Positions 43,201 through 51,289 are shown, counted from the stretch's first letter. The stretch is 64,000 nt of DNA from Streptomyces sp. WMMC500 (GCF_027497195.1 NZ_CP114905.1:7411001-7475000), one strand, 5' to 3'. A program made the numbers and translations. Notes: generated from the letters alone by a model not told the origin.

Positions 43201-44762
43201 ACCGCACCACCCCGACCGGCGCCTCGACTCAATACCACTATGACGCAGCGGGCAACCGCACCCAGGTGACCACGAACGGACATGTACTGGCCTTCGAGCA
43301 CGACCCGGCCGGACGCGAAATCATCCGCCGTTCCAGCAACATCACCCTCACCACAGGTTGGAACTCCGCCGGACGCCTCGCCCACCAGTCCCTCACAGCC
43401 GGCCCGGAAGCCGCCCTGATCCAGCAGCGCAGCTACACCTACCGTCCGGATGGGCACCTCAGCGCCCTGGACGACCACCTGATCGGGCAGCGAACCTTCG
43501 GGCTCGACCCGGCCGGCCGCGTGACGGCTGTGTCAGCAGCCGACTGGACCGAGTCCTACGCGTACGACACCCTCGGCAACCAGACCCACGCCGCCTGGCC
43601 ACCCCGGCATGCCGGTGGCGACGCTACCGGAGAACGCGCCTACGCAGGTACCACCCTGGTCCGCGCAGGCCGCTACCGCTATCAGCACGACTCTGCCGGG
43701 CGCCTTGTCCTGCGCCAGAAGATCAACCTATCCAGGAAGCCCGATTCCTGGCACTTCTCCTATGACGCCGAGGACCGTCTCACTGAAGCGATCACCCCGG
43801 ACGGCACCGTCTGGCGTTACCGCTACGACCCCCTCGGCCGACGCTGCGCCAAGCAGCGCATCGCCGATGACGGCAGCAGCGTCGTCGAAGAGTCCGTATT
43901 CACCTACGACGGTGCCACCCTCATCGAACAGAGCACGACAGGCGGCCCGTATTCCCACACTGTCACCCAGACCTGGAACCACGACGGACTGGCTCCCATC
44001 TCCCAACACGAACGCCTTAGCGACACCGCCACCCAAGACGAGATCGACAGTCGATTCTTCGCTATCGTCACCGATCTCGTCGGCACACCGAGCGAACTCA
44101 TCGATCCCAGCAACGGTGACATAGCTTGGCGAACCCTTACCACACTCTGGGGGGCCGCCGCACAGCTCAGTGCTACCGCTGACACGCCGCTTCGGTTTCC
44201 TGGCCAGTACGCGGACGCCGAAACAGGCCTCTACTACAACATCAACCGGTACTACGACCCCTCAACCGCCCGGTACACAACCCCGGACCCACTGGGTCTG
44301 AGTCCGGCCCCCAATCCCGTCACCTACGTCACCAACCCCCATACCTGGGTAGATCCACTTGGGCTGACTCCAGAAGGCGATATCGAATGGGTGGACCCGG
44401 AAGACATCAACTTCTCACAGCGAACTGTGACGGAGAACGACTACGCCGATCGCATGAGGGCAGGAGACTGGGACTGGTCACGTCCCGACGCTCCACTGGA
44501 CGTCATGGATGTCGATGGCCAACTGGTCTCGTACGATAACCGCAGGCTCGATGCGGCACGTGAGGTCGGGCAACCGGTACCGGTAAGACGCGTGGATCCG
44601 AATGCACCACACCCGGCCTCGACGACCGGAAGAACATGGGGTCAACAGTTCCACCGGAGAATGAATTCGGCACGAAACCGGAACGAACTGGGCGAACCCG
44701 TCCCGAGGCAGGGGCTGAGTGAGCGGCCTCGCCGACTACCACCAGGAGGTTGCGGCAGGTGA
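40206..44762 (+). CDS. RHS/YD-repeat polymorphic toxin with T7SS-like N terminus and ParB-like C-terminal domain
   Basis: A 1518-codon frame from GTG 40206 to TGA. Residues 1-230 form a long helical, WXG-like coiled-coil region typical of putative type VII secretion signals in actinobacterial toxins. Residues about 240-280 are strongly hydrophobic (VIVAVLGIVVLIIGGPLAWV). DUF6531 begins near 360 (DPVDLATGAMYLPQTD). RHS/YD repeats (YDxxGR/YDPLGR) fill 480-1320, and the RHS core ends at YYDPSTARYTTPDPLGL...PHTWVDPLGL (about 1385). The last 130 residues are a separate domain with VDGQLVSYDNRRLDAAREVG and VPVRRVDP, which resembles ParB/Srx-like nuclease folds. A coupled immunity gene overlaps the stop by 4 bp. 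A role in contact- or secretion-dependent competition is inferred. Confidence 0.9.
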   Translation: MGNRPTDWHVLDLDEDPTPGDPERVKQLARELHDFADDVADALRDIKGMAGEDALLRWAGKTAKAFQDEFEEVPKNLKKLQRSYDLAGDALAAYWPKLERAQSLADKALARGREAQSDLTAANGRLDSANSWVERATAKTEEYDEKEGKDKPDESEVRAATRNATDAKSAQTRAQTAVDNAESGLEAAKKMAADAKKMREDAASEAKDKLEEASDAGIQNRKWWEKAVDWVKDNWDTIVNVCKVIVAVLGIVVLIIGGPLAWVVLAAALVVLADTLVKYMNGEASLWDVAFAALDCIPGMKGLTTLGGLAKGLKGGLKAMRSLKGMKAAVLGLAKRGRTMLDDAAQGAHNRLKNVVSKLTDPVDLATGAMYLPQTDVRLPGLLPLVFTRRVSSAYRAGRWFGPTWASTIDQHIEVDDRGVVFATHDGRVLAYAHPSGPEPTMPEQGPCWPLAKLDTGGYSITDPVTGHSRRFASPDTDGICRIEQIVDQNGHSIDFTYDADGSPTGLVHSGGYHLKLTTVDDRVTALHLAGAADDGSDIEIKRFGYDEDGNLADDNNSSGLSLRYTYDERLRITTWTDRNDRSYRYTYDEHDRCIAEGGEAGHLAITLDYDAVNPAWPGHRVTALTTAEGHTTHFVINDNCQIVAEIDPLGHTTQSAYDAQHRPLSSTDALGHTTRYTTNPHGQPVEVVYPDGSTVRREYNGSQRLAAVHLPDGTSWHWEYDDRGNLLRETDPTASTTRISVDDAGRQTSITDPLGNRTAVICNTAGLPREIIDPLGGTSRYERDSFGRLVAYTDALGAATRLEWTVEGHLAARTGPDGTAETWTYDGEGNCTAHIDAAGQQTTYEYTHFDLLAARTDPDGTRHSFDYDTGLHLTRVTNPQGNTWNYTYDECGRLVGESDYDDRTTSYALDAVGRLALRTDSLGQTIAYSRDPLGRIVAKDADGLAVRYHYDPVGRLRAATGPDATLAYELDELGRILSERVNGHTTTYTRDAAGNLVNRTTPTGASTQYHYDAAGNRTQVTTNGHVLAFEHDPAGREIIRRSSNITLTTGWNSAGRLAHQSLTAGPEAALIQQRSYTYRPDGHLSALDDHLIGQRTFGLDPAGRVTAVSAADWTESYAYDTLGNQTHAAWPPRHAGGDATGERAYAGTTLVRAGRYRYQHDSAGRLVLRQKINLSRKPDSWHFSYDAEDRLTEAITPDGTVWRYRYDPLGRRCAKQRIADDGSSVVEESVFTYDGATLIEQSTTGGPYSHTVTQTWNHDGLAPISQHERLSDTATQDEIDSRFFAIVTDLVGTPSELIDPSNGDIAWRTLTTLWGAAAQLSATADTPLRFPGQYADAETGLYYNINRYYDPSTARYTTPDPLGLSPAPNPVTYVTNPHTWVDPLGLTPEGDIEWVDPEDINFSQRTVTENDYADRMRAGDWDWSRPDAPLDVMDVDGQLVSYDNRRLDAAREVGQPVPVRRVDPNAPHPASTTGRTWGQQFHRRMNSARNRNELGEPVPRQGLSERPRRLPPGGCGR

Positions 44763-45175
44763 GCGTCATCGAGGATCTGTGGAGCGAATTCAGACTACCG
44801 ATCCGCAACGCGCTGTACTTCCGGGACGGGGTGTCGTACGAGGTGGTCATCGACCCCGACAGCCCGAGCGGGCTTCGGGTGCTGCAGAGTTTCGACCTCG
44901 CCGACTACGTCGCATCTGATCCGGACTGGACCTCAGAGGTGGACGGACTGACCTCGATGGAGAGGGAAGACGGGGACTTGCTCTGGGCCGGCGACGGGTC
45001 CTATGGCTCCGAAGGGTTTGTTGCCCGCCTGAGAGGTGATCGCACGTTGGTATGGGCGATCTTTCTCACAGACTCCAACCCGTTTACGGAGATCCGGACA
45101 TCGGGACGTGGTGCAACATTCCTTTCGACGTCCGGTGTCAGGATCACTCTGGATGTCGACGACCCGAGAGCCTGA
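44759..45175 (+). CDS. Putative immunity protein of the RHS toxin
   Basis: A 138-residue acidic protein from GTG 44759, with AGGAGG at 44744-44749 nine bases upstream. The GTG overlaps the toxin TGA as GTGA. It has the size and charge of a typical immunity protein and motifs such as RNALYFRDGVSYEVVID and GFVARLRGDRTLVWAIFLTDSNPF that suggest a compact beta-rich fold. I do not recognise a named immunity family. It is followed by a hairpin. Function is assigned only from position, size and coupling. Confidence 0.72.
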   Translation: MSVIEDLWSEFRLPIRNALYFRDGVSYEVVIDPDSPSGLRVLQSFDLADYVASDPDWTSEVDGLTSMEREDGDLLWAGDGSYGSEGFVARLRGDRTLVWAIFLTDSNPFTEIRTSGRGATFLSTSGVRITLDVDDPRA

Positions 45176-45182
45176 GGGTTCC

Positions 45183-45208
45183 CCGAGAGCCGGCAGGCGT
45201 GCTCTCGG
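45183..45208 (+). terminator. Terminator hairpin after toxin-immunity unit
   Basis: A perfect 8-bp inverted repeat CCGAGAGC/GCTCTCGG with a 10-base loop begins 8 bases after the immunity stop codon. Confidence 0.55.
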
Positions 45209-45911
45209 ATCAGATGGCGCCTCACGAGCGTCGGGGGAACTTTATGCCGACAACGGTCAAGCAATCCCCGCCGAGGGCCACCGCGGAGCCGCACCTCGCC
45301 ACGGCCGCGGGAAAGTGCGCGCGATCTCGACCGGAGGTCGCCAGGCGGGACTCGTGTCCAGGGCTTCCCGCCATGCGCGGCGCCGATGGCCACCGGTCGC
45401 GCGCGGTGTACGAGTCAGCCGGTTCGCCGCCCCGACCGCAGCAGCCGCACCCGTACACCGTGAGGAAGGGAAGCTGTGCCCTCTGCGACCACTGTCGTAG
45501 CTGGCGTCTGCTACAACGCCGCCGTCATCCTGAGGTGTGACGCGCCGCAGGACGGCCTTGCGTTCGGAGACCTGGGGCTGCGCGTTCCGCAGGATCATCC
45601 GCGACTGGAGAGGTGCCGGTGGGGCAGGAACGGCTGCTCATCTGGAGGCACGTCGTTGATCTGGAGCGCCCCTGGCCAGCGCTGGCGGCCGACATCGGGG
45701 GCCTCGCCGAGAAGATCGACCAGGCCCGGTCCACGCGGGGCTGAGGAATGCCGCAGGGTAGACCCCGGGGTCCTTCTGTAGAAACCCCACAAGTGTCCGC
45801 CGCGGGCCTGTGTGGGGGGCGGAATGCCCGTGGCGCGTCCCGTACCGATAGCTTCTCGGGTGAGGAGTCCTGGAGGAAGTCCGGGAAGTACCAGGGAGAA
45901 GGGATGTTTCC
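45209..45911. other. Poorly coding stretch between toxin unit and fabG
   Basis: This 700-bp stretch has no clearly supported gene. The best candidates are a 98-residue frame at 45244-45540 (ATG with GGGGGA six bases upstream; it holds GSCALCDHCRSW, a CxxCxxC cluster) and a 41-residue frame at 45619-45744 (LLIWRHVVDLERPWPALA). Codon third positions are less GC-biased than in neighbouring core genes, so both could be gene remnants of the insert. The last 150 bases, with GAAGGGA before the TTG of fabG, are the fabG leader. Confidence 0.4.
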
Positions 45912-46631
45912 TTGAGCCGCTCGGTTCTGGTCACCGGAGGCAACCGCGGTATCGGCCTCGACATCACCCGCGCGTTCGCCGAGGCGGGCGACAAGGTCGC
46001 GTTCACCTACCGCTCCGGCGAGCCGCCCGCGGCGCTGGTGGAGCTGGGCTGTCTGCCGGTGCTGTGCGACATCACCGACACCGAGCAGGTCGACCGGGCG
46101 TACAAGGAGGTGGAGGAGGCGCACGGCAACGTCGAGGTGCTGGTGGCCAACGCCGGTATCACCAAGGACCAGTTGCTGATGCGGATGTCGGAGGAGGACT
46201 TCGCCTCCGTCCTCGACACCAACCTCACCGGCACCTTCCGCGTCGTCAAGCGCGCCAACCGCGGGATGCTGCGGGCCCGCAAGGGCCGCGTCGTGCTCAT
46301 CTCCTCCGTGGTGGGCCTCATGGGCTCCCCGGGCCAGGCCAACTACGCCGCTTCCAAGGCGGCGCTCGTCGGCTTCGCCCGCTCGCTCGCGCGCGAGCTG
46401 GGCTCGCGCAACATCACCTTCAACGTCGTCGCGCCCGGCTTCGTCGAGACCGACATGACGCGCGCGCTGTCGGAGGAGCGGCAGGCGGAGATCTTCGCGC
46501 AGGTGCCGCTCGGCCGGTACGCGCAGCCGGCGGACGTCGCCGCGGCCGTGCGGTTCCTCGCCTCCGACGACGCCTCGTACATCACCGGAGCCGTCATTCC
46601 CGTGGACGGCGGATTGGGCATGGGTCACTGA
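45912..46631 (+). CDS. fabG: 3-oxoacyl-[ACP] reductase FabG
   Basis: A 239-residue short-chain dehydrogenase. It has TGGNRGIG (NADPH loop), NAG in VANAGITKD, catalytic Ser of LISSVVGL, and YAASK with Tyr and Lys, so the active site is complete. The VIPVDGGLGMGH end is typical of actinobacterial FabG. The start is TTG at 45912, with GAAGGGA upstream; a TTG start matches my memory of this locus in streptomycetes (SCO1815). It is 5 bp ahead of fabI; the two serve FAS II elongation in tandem. Confidence 0.94.
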   Translation: MSRSVLVTGGNRGIGLDITRAFAEAGDKVAFTYRSGEPPAALVELGCLPVLCDITDTEQVDRAYKEVEEAHGNVEVLVANAGITKDQLLMRMSEEDFASVLDTNLTGTFRVVKRANRGMLRARKGRVVLISSVVGLMGSPGQANYAASKAALVGFARSLARELGSRNITFNVVAPGFVETDMTRALSEERQAEIFAQVPLGRYAQPADVAAAVRFLASDDASYITGAVIPVDGGLGMGH

Positions 46632-46636
46632 GCACC

Positions 46637-47404
46637 ATGAGCGGAATCCTCGACGGCAAGCGCGTCCTCATCACCGGCGTGCTGCTGGAGTCGTCCATCG
46701 CCTTCCACGCGGCGAAGCTGGCGCAGGAGCAGGGCGCGGAGATCATCCTCACCGCGTTCCCGCGGCCCACGCTGACCGAGCGCATCGCGAAGAAGCTGCC
46801 CAAGCCGACGAAGGTCGTCGAGCTCGACGTCACCGACGACGAGCACCTGGCGCGGATCGAGGGCATCGTGCGCGAGGAGCTGGGCGGGCTCGACGGGCTC
46901 GTGCACTCGGTCGGCTTCGCCCCGCCCGACGCCCTGGGCGGCAACTTCCTGCACACGCCCTTCGAGTCCGTCGCGACGGCCATGCACGTGTCGGCGTTCT
47001 CGCTGAAGTCGCTGACGATGGCCTGTCTGCCGCTGATGCAGGGCGGCGGGTCGGTCGTCGGCATGACCTTCGACGCGCAGTTCGCCTGGCCGCAGTACGA
47101 CTGGATGGGCCCGGCCAAGGCGGCGCTGGAGGCCACCAGCCGCTACCTGGCCCGCGACCTGGGCAAGGAGAACGTCCGCTGCAACCTGGTCTCGGCCGGG
47201 CCGATCGGCTCCATGGCGGCGAAGTCCATCCCCGGCTTCACGGACCTGGCGGACGTGTGGAACACGCGCTCGCCGCTGGAGTGGGACATGGCGGACCCGG
47301 AGCCGGCGGGGCGCGGGATCGTGGCGCTGCTGTCGGACTGGTTCCCGAAGACGACGGGCGAGATCGTGCACGTCGACGGCGGCGTGCACATCATGGGCGC
47401 GTAG
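46637..47404 (+). CDS. fabI: Enoyl-[ACP] reductase FabI (InhA-type)
   Basis: A 255-residue NADH-dependent enoyl reductase. The family marks are KRVLITGVLLESSIAFHAA at the N terminus, HSVGFAPPDALGGNF, and the catalytic Tyr/Lys in YDWMGPAKAALEATSRYLARDL (Tyr-x6-Lys of the FabI class), with NLVSAGPIGSMAAKSIPGF following. It catalyses the last step of each FAS II cycle. Its ATG lies 5 bp after fabG's stop, so the pair is an operon; in Mycobacterium the equivalent is mabA-inhA. Confidence 0.96.
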   Translation: MSGILDGKRVLITGVLLESSIAFHAAKLAQEQGAEIILTAFPRPTLTERIAKKLPKPTKVVELDVTDDEHLARIEGIVREELGGLDGLVHSVGFAPPDALGGNFLHTPFESVATAMHVSAFSLKSLTMACLPLMQGGGSVVGMTFDAQFAWPQYDWMGPAKAALEATSRYLARDLGKENVRCNLVSAGPIGSMAAKSIPGFTDLADVWNTRSPLEWDMADPEPAGRGIVALLSDWFPKTTGEIVHVDGGVHIMGA

Positions 47405-47596
47405 CGGCGGGCGCGGGCGCCTTCCGTACGGCCGGTGCGGCCGGCCGGCGGCCCCCGCGCGGGGTCGCCCGTTCGGCGTAGGCCGGTGGGCCCCGGGCGG
47501 GGCCGCGGCGCACCCTGAAGGGGCAGTTCCCGTCCCCTTGTGGTGCAGCAGCGACGCTTCGCGCGAGCGTCGCCGTACGGCCGAGGAGGTTCCGTG

Positions 47597-48007
47597 GTGC
47601 GTGAGGGCCCGCGTCGTCACGGCCGCCGCACCCGGGGCTCGGCACGTCGGCGTACGCTCCTGGGCGCGGCCGTCACCCTCGCCGCCGGGCCGGTGGTGCT
47701 GGGCGCCGCAGGTCCCGCGGGGGCCGCGGACTCCGCCGGCGCCGACGGGCGCGGCGGGCCGACGAAGGCCGAGTGCCGCACCGCCGTCACCGGGTCGACC
47801 GTCACGGCCCGCTGCTTCAACGCCGGGCCCTACACCGACGCCGTACGCCTGCACATCGAGTGCGCCCGGTGGTGGGACCCGGACGTGGACGGGACGCCGA
47901 TGCGGCTCGACCCCGCGGAGGGCGGCGAGTTGCGCGACCGCTGCTGGTTCGGCGTCGCCCGGGCATGGGTCAGCCACGAGCCGATACGGGACGTGCCGGA
48001 GGGCTGA
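47597..48007 (+). CDS. Secreted hypothetical protein with Tat-like signal
   Basis: A 136-residue protein from GTG 47597, seven bases after GAGGAGG. The signal region RRRTLLGAAVTLAAGPVVLG with a twin-arginine start and a AxA-like cleavage end (GAAGPAGAA) suggests Tat or Sec export. The mature 90 residues contain four Cys (ECRTA, RCFNAG, IECARWW, RCWFG), likely two disulfides. I do not recognise a family. It is convergent with the GntR gene across 10 bp. Confidence 0.75.
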   Translation: MREGPRRHGRRTRGSARRRTLLGAAVTLAAGPVVLGAAGPAGAADSAGADGRGGPTKAECRTAVTGSTVTARCFNAGPYTDAVRLHIECARWWDPDVDGTPMRLDPAEGGELRDRCWFGVARAWVSHEPIRDVPEG

Positions 48008-48017
48008 GCGGGGCCCG

Positions 48018-48701
48018 TCAGCCGCCGAGGGCGGGCTCCGGCATGCAGCCGTAGGCGTGCCCGCCCGCCTCCGCCGCGGCCGTCTCCGCGTCCCCGGCGC
48101 GGATCGCGGCCACCATCCGCGCGTGGTCCAGGTGCTCCGCCGGCAGCAGCACGTCGCCCACCTTGGAGCGCAGGGTGGTGCGGACGACCTCGCCGAGGTC
48201 CGCGTAGATCGCCGTCAGCACCTCGTTGTGCGACGCCGCCGCCACCGCCAGGTGCAGCGTCGCGTCGGCGTCCACGAACGACGCCGCGTCCCCCGACTCC
48301 CACGCCTCCTCGCGCCGCCGCAGCAGCAGCTCCAACTGCGCCATCTCCGGCTCCGTGCGGCGCACCGCCGCCAGCCGCGCCGCCTGCGCCTCCAGGGCGC
48401 TGCGCAGCTCCGCGACGTGCCCCGGCCGGGCCCCGGCGAACCGGCGCTGCATGACGCCCGCCAGCTCGCTGGTGGCGGCGACGTACGTGCCGGAGCCCTG
48501 CCGGATGTCGAGCAGACCGTTGTTCGCGAGGGCCCGCACCGCCTCGCGGACGGTGTTGCGCGCGACGCCCAGTTGCTCGACCAGTTCGGGCTCGGTCGGG
48601 ATGCGGCTGCCGACCGGCCACTCGCCGGCGGTGATCTGCGTGCGCAACTGGGCGATCACCTGGTCGGTGAGGCTCGACCGGCGCGGCGACGTCAGTGCCA
48701 T
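48018..48701 (-). CDS. FadR-subfamily GntR transcriptional regulator
   Basis: A 227-residue regulator with a winged helix-turn-helix (IPTEPELVEQLGVARNTVREAVRAL, then LDIRQGSGTYV) and an all-helical FCD effector domain (ELRSALEAQAARLAA... with metal/ligand His in DATLHLAVAAASHNEVL and EHLDHARMVAAI). ATG 48701 is chosen by family N terminus. It is divergent from the MFS transporter gene, its probable target; an A/T-rich operator candidate lies in the shared 64-bp gap. Confidence 0.93.
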   Translation of the reverse strand: MALTSPRRSSLTDQVIAQLRTQITAGEWPVGSRIPTEPELVEQLGVARNTVREAVRALANNGLLDIRQGSGTYVAATSELAGVMQRRFAGARPGHVAELRSALEAQAARLAAVRRTEPEMAQLELLLRRREEAWESGDAASFVDADATLHLAVAAASHNEVLTAIYADLGEVVRTTLRSKVGDVLLPAEHLDHARMVAAIRAGDAETAAAEAGGHAYGCMPEPALGG

Positions 48702-48765
48702 GTCTCTCCCGTGCTCGGACGACGGAGTCGACAACCATTCATCCAATGATTCTATGATGGTCGGC
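48702..48765. promoter_or_regulatory. Divergent operator/promoter candidate (GntR-MFS)
   Basis: The stretch 48735-48762 (CATTCATCCAATG then ATTCTATGATGG) is A/T-rich in an otherwise GC-rich window and is an imperfect inverted repeat with CCAT/ATGG ends. Such elements are common operators of FadR-type regulators. The two possible upstream ATGs of the transporter (48754, 48757) fall inside it, which supports the later start. Confidence 0.45.
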
Positions 48766-50103
48766 ATGCCACGCCGCAGCATCCTCGCCAAACCCGCCGA
48801 GACCCCGGGGGAGACGACCGGAAAAGACCAGGCCATGGGGCCGGCAGCAGCCCCGGGGCCGGCTTCCGCGGCGCGGGTGGCGCCGTGGGTGCTGCGGCTG
48901 ACGATCCCCGCCCTGCTGCTGGCGGCGGTCAACCTGCGGCCCGCGATAGCCTCGCTCGGCGCGGTGCTGGAGGACGTACGCACCGACATCGGCATGAGCG
49001 GCACGGTCGCCGGGCTGCTCACCTCCATGCCGGCGCTCTGCTTCGCGGTCTTCGGCAGCCTCGCGCCCCGCCTCGCCCGCCGCTTCGGCACCGTGGCCGT
49101 CGTCGCCGGCGGGCTCACCGCGATCGGCGGCGGCCTGGCGCTGCGCCCGCTGTTCGGCAACACCCCCGCGTTCCTCGCCGCCAGCGCGCTGGCGCTCGGC
49201 GGCATCGCGGTGGGCAACGTTCTGATCCCCGTCATCGTCAAACACTGGTTCCCGCACCGGGTCGGCTCGATGACCGGGCTCTACTCGATGGGCCTGGCCC
49301 TCGGCACGGCCTCGGCCGCCGGGCTCACCGTGCCGGTGAGCGAGACGCTGGGCGGCAGTTGGCGCCTGGGGCTCGGCCTCTGGGCGGCCGTCGCGGCGGT
49401 GGCCGTGGTGCCGTGGGCGGTGCTGTCGCGCGGATCGCGCCCCGCCGCGTCCCCCAAGGACGCCGCCACCGAAACGGGCACCGGCACCGAGGCGGCGGGG
49501 CCCCCGGCGGAGCCGGCACGGCCGGTCCGTATCACCTCAAGCCCCACCGCGTGGGCGCTCGCCGTCTTCTTCGGCCTCCAGGCCACGGCCGCCTACGTCA
49601 CCCTCGGCTGGCTGCCGCAGATCTACCGCGACGCCGGCCTGTCCGCGTCCACCGCCGGGCTGCTGCTCGCCCTGTCCATGGGCATGGGCGTCCCGCTGGC
49701 CTTCGTGCTGCCGCGGATCGCGGCCCGGCTCGACCACCAGGGGCCGCTGGTCGTCGTGCTCGGCGCCTGCGGCCTCGGCGGCTACGCGGGGCTGTGGCTG
49801 GCGCCCGCGGGCGGCGCCTGGGTATGGGCCCTGCTGCTGGCCGTGTCCAACTGCGCGTTCCCCCTGGTCCTCACCCTCCTCGGGGTGCGGGCCCGCAGCC
49901 ACGCCGGCCTCGTCCGGCTCTCCGCCTTCGCGCAGAGCACGGGCTATCTGATCTCCGTCCCGGGCCCGCTGGCCGTCGGCGCGCTGTACGGGGCCACGGA
50001 CGGCTGGGACGTCCCGCTGGCGGTGCTCGCGGGCTTCATGGTCGCCCAGGTGGCGGCGGGCATCGTCGCCGGCCGCGACCGCGTGGTCGAGGACGAGGTC
50101 TGA
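48766..50103 (+). CDS. CynX/NimT-family MFS transporter
   Basis: A 445-residue transporter with 12 helices in two groups split by a hydrophilic loop (residues about 215-255, Ala/Pro/Glu-rich). LRPAIASLGAVLEDVRTDIGMSG and the later GLQATAAYVTLGWLPQIYRDAG are characteristic of the CynX/NimT group (cyanate, nitroimidazole-resistance or related transporters). Substrate is not predictable. ATG 48766 is preferred, but 48754 and 48757 are possible. It is probably repressed by the adjacent GntR regulator. Confidence 0.88.
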   Translation: MPRRSILAKPAETPGETTGKDQAMGPAAAPGPASAARVAPWVLRLTIPALLLAAVNLRPAIASLGAVLEDVRTDIGMSGTVAGLLTSMPALCFAVFGSLAPRLARRFGTVAVVAGGLTAIGGGLALRPLFGNTPAFLAASALALGGIAVGNVLIPVIVKHWFPHRVGSMTGLYSMGLALGTASAAGLTVPVSETLGGSWRLGLGLWAAVAAVAVVPWAVLSRGSRPAASPKDAATETGTGTEAAGPPAEPARPVRITSSPTAWALAVFFGLQATAAYVTLGWLPQIYRDAGLSASTAGLLLALSMGMGVPLAFVLPRIAARLDHQGPLVVVLGACGLGGYAGLWLAPAGGAWVWALLLAVSNCAFPLVLTLLGVRARSHAGLVRLSAFAQSTGYLISVPGPLAVGALYGATDGWDVPLAVLAGFMVAQVAAGIVAGRDRVVEDEV

Positions 50104-50173
50104 CGGCGGGATCGCCGGGCCGCCCCGGCCGCCGGAACCGGCGCGCCGGCGCCTGGGCCGCGGGTCTCGGGCC

Positions 50174-50290
50174 TCAGGGCGAGGCGATCGTGGCGATGAC
50201 GCCGATGACCACGAGGATGGCGAGGATCGTGCCGAGCACGTAGAGCAGCTTGCGCTGCCCGTTCTGGGGGTTCGGGTCGAGCACGGGCAT
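50174..50290 (-). CDS. SGM_5486-family transporter-associated microprotein
   Basis: A 38-residue protein: a short hydrophilic N terminus with PNPQNGQRK, then one transmembrane helix (LLYVLGTILAILVVIGVIAT). I know it as the SGM_5486 family, named for its association with this MFS transporter type. It is convergent with the transporter gene. ATG 50290 is chosen because longer frames to 50368 read noncoding GC. A role as a regulatory microprotein of the permease is inferred from pairing only. Confidence 0.75.
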   Translation of the reverse strand: MPVLDPNPQNGQRKLLYVLGTILAILVVIGVIATIASP

Positions 50291-50493
50291 GCGGACAGTC
50301 TCGCATCCCCGCCCCCCGCCCGTCCGCGAGGGCGCCGGCGTGCGGCCCGGGGGTGGGGCTAGCACCACCCTCCCCTAGGGGGCCAGGGTCAGGGGGAACT
50401 GGGTGGGTCACCGGATGGGACGGGCGGCCCCGGGTCCGTAGGTTCGAAGCAGCACGAAGGACTCGGGACGTCAGGCAACCCACGGAGGCGAAG

Positions 50494-50613
50494 ATGTCAG
50501 CCGATGCCCCCACCCAGCCCGTACCACCGGCGGCGCAGCGCTGGCTGCCGTGGTGGTCTCTCGCCCTGCCCGTCATGGCGTTCACCGCCCTCCTGGCCCT
50601 CCGGCTGTTCTGA
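50494..50613 (+). CDS. Single-helix microprotein
   Basis: A 39-residue protein from ATG 50494, with GGAGG upstream (50484-50488). Residues 16-39 (RWLPWWSLALPVMAFTALLA) form a single transmembrane helix. No family name comes to mind. It ends about 95 bp before the sixA start. Its clear ribosome site and hydrophobic pattern support a real gene, though very short. Confidence 0.6.
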   Translation: MSADAPTQPVPPAAQRWLPWWSLALPVMAFTALLALRLF

Positions 50614-50708
50614 ACCGCCCGCGCAGGGGCGTGGCGGCCCGTCACTCCTGGCGGGAGACCCGGCGAACTGCCCGGACCCCGCGGCCGGTTTCGTGCGAAG
50701 CTGAGCTT

Positions 50709-51227
50709 ATGAGCGCAGGAACGCCCCGCAGCATCGTCCTTCTCCGACACGCCAAGGCCGACTGGGCCCAGGACTCCGATCACGAGCGCCCGCTCGCCGA
50801 GCGCGGCCGGGCCGACGCTCCCGCCGCCGGCGAGTTCCTCGCGGCCCACGACATCGACCCGGACCTGACTCTCTGCTCCAGCGCCAAACGGACCCGCGAG
50901 ACCTGGAAGCTCGTCGTGGGCAAGCTCTCCCGGCGCCCGCGGACGGTGTACGAGGAGCGGCTGTACGAGGCGTCGCTCGGCGAGCTGATCCAGGTGCTGA
51001 ACGAGGTCCCCGACGACGTCTCCACGCTCCTGGTCGTCGGCCACAACCCCGGCATGCACGGCCTCGCCGACGCCCTGGCGGGCTCCGCCGAGGGGGACAC
51101 GCTGAACAGGCTGAGCCGCGGCTTCCCGACGTCGGGCGTGGCCGTGGTGGAGTTCGCCGGCTCGTGGAAGTCCGTGGAGCACGGCGTGGGCCGGCTCACC
51201 GAGTTCTGGGCGCCGCACCAGCAGTGA
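50709..51227 (+). CDS. SixA-type histidine phosphatase
   Basis: A 172-residue protein of the histidine phosphatase superfamily. The RHG-like motif is IVLLRHAKADWAQ with the phosphorylated His; the partner residues are in LTLCSSAKRTRETW and the second His in LLVVGHNPGMHGL. SixA removes phosphate from phosphohistidine relay proteins in E. coli; actinobacterial members have not been assigned partners. ATG 50709 is the only reasonable start. Confidence 0.93.
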   Translation: MSAGTPRSIVLLRHAKADWAQDSDHERPLAERGRADAPAAGEFLAAHDIDPDLTLCSSAKRTRETWKLVVGKLSRRPRTVYEERLYEASLGELIQVLNEVPDDVSTLLVVGHNPGMHGLADALAGSAEGDTLNRLSRGFPTSGVAVVEFAGSWKSVEHGVGRLTEFWAPHQQ

Positions 51228-51289
51228 GCCCGTGAGGCCGCACGCGAAGGCGGCCGGAGGATGTCCGCGTTCCCGGGCATCATCGAGGC

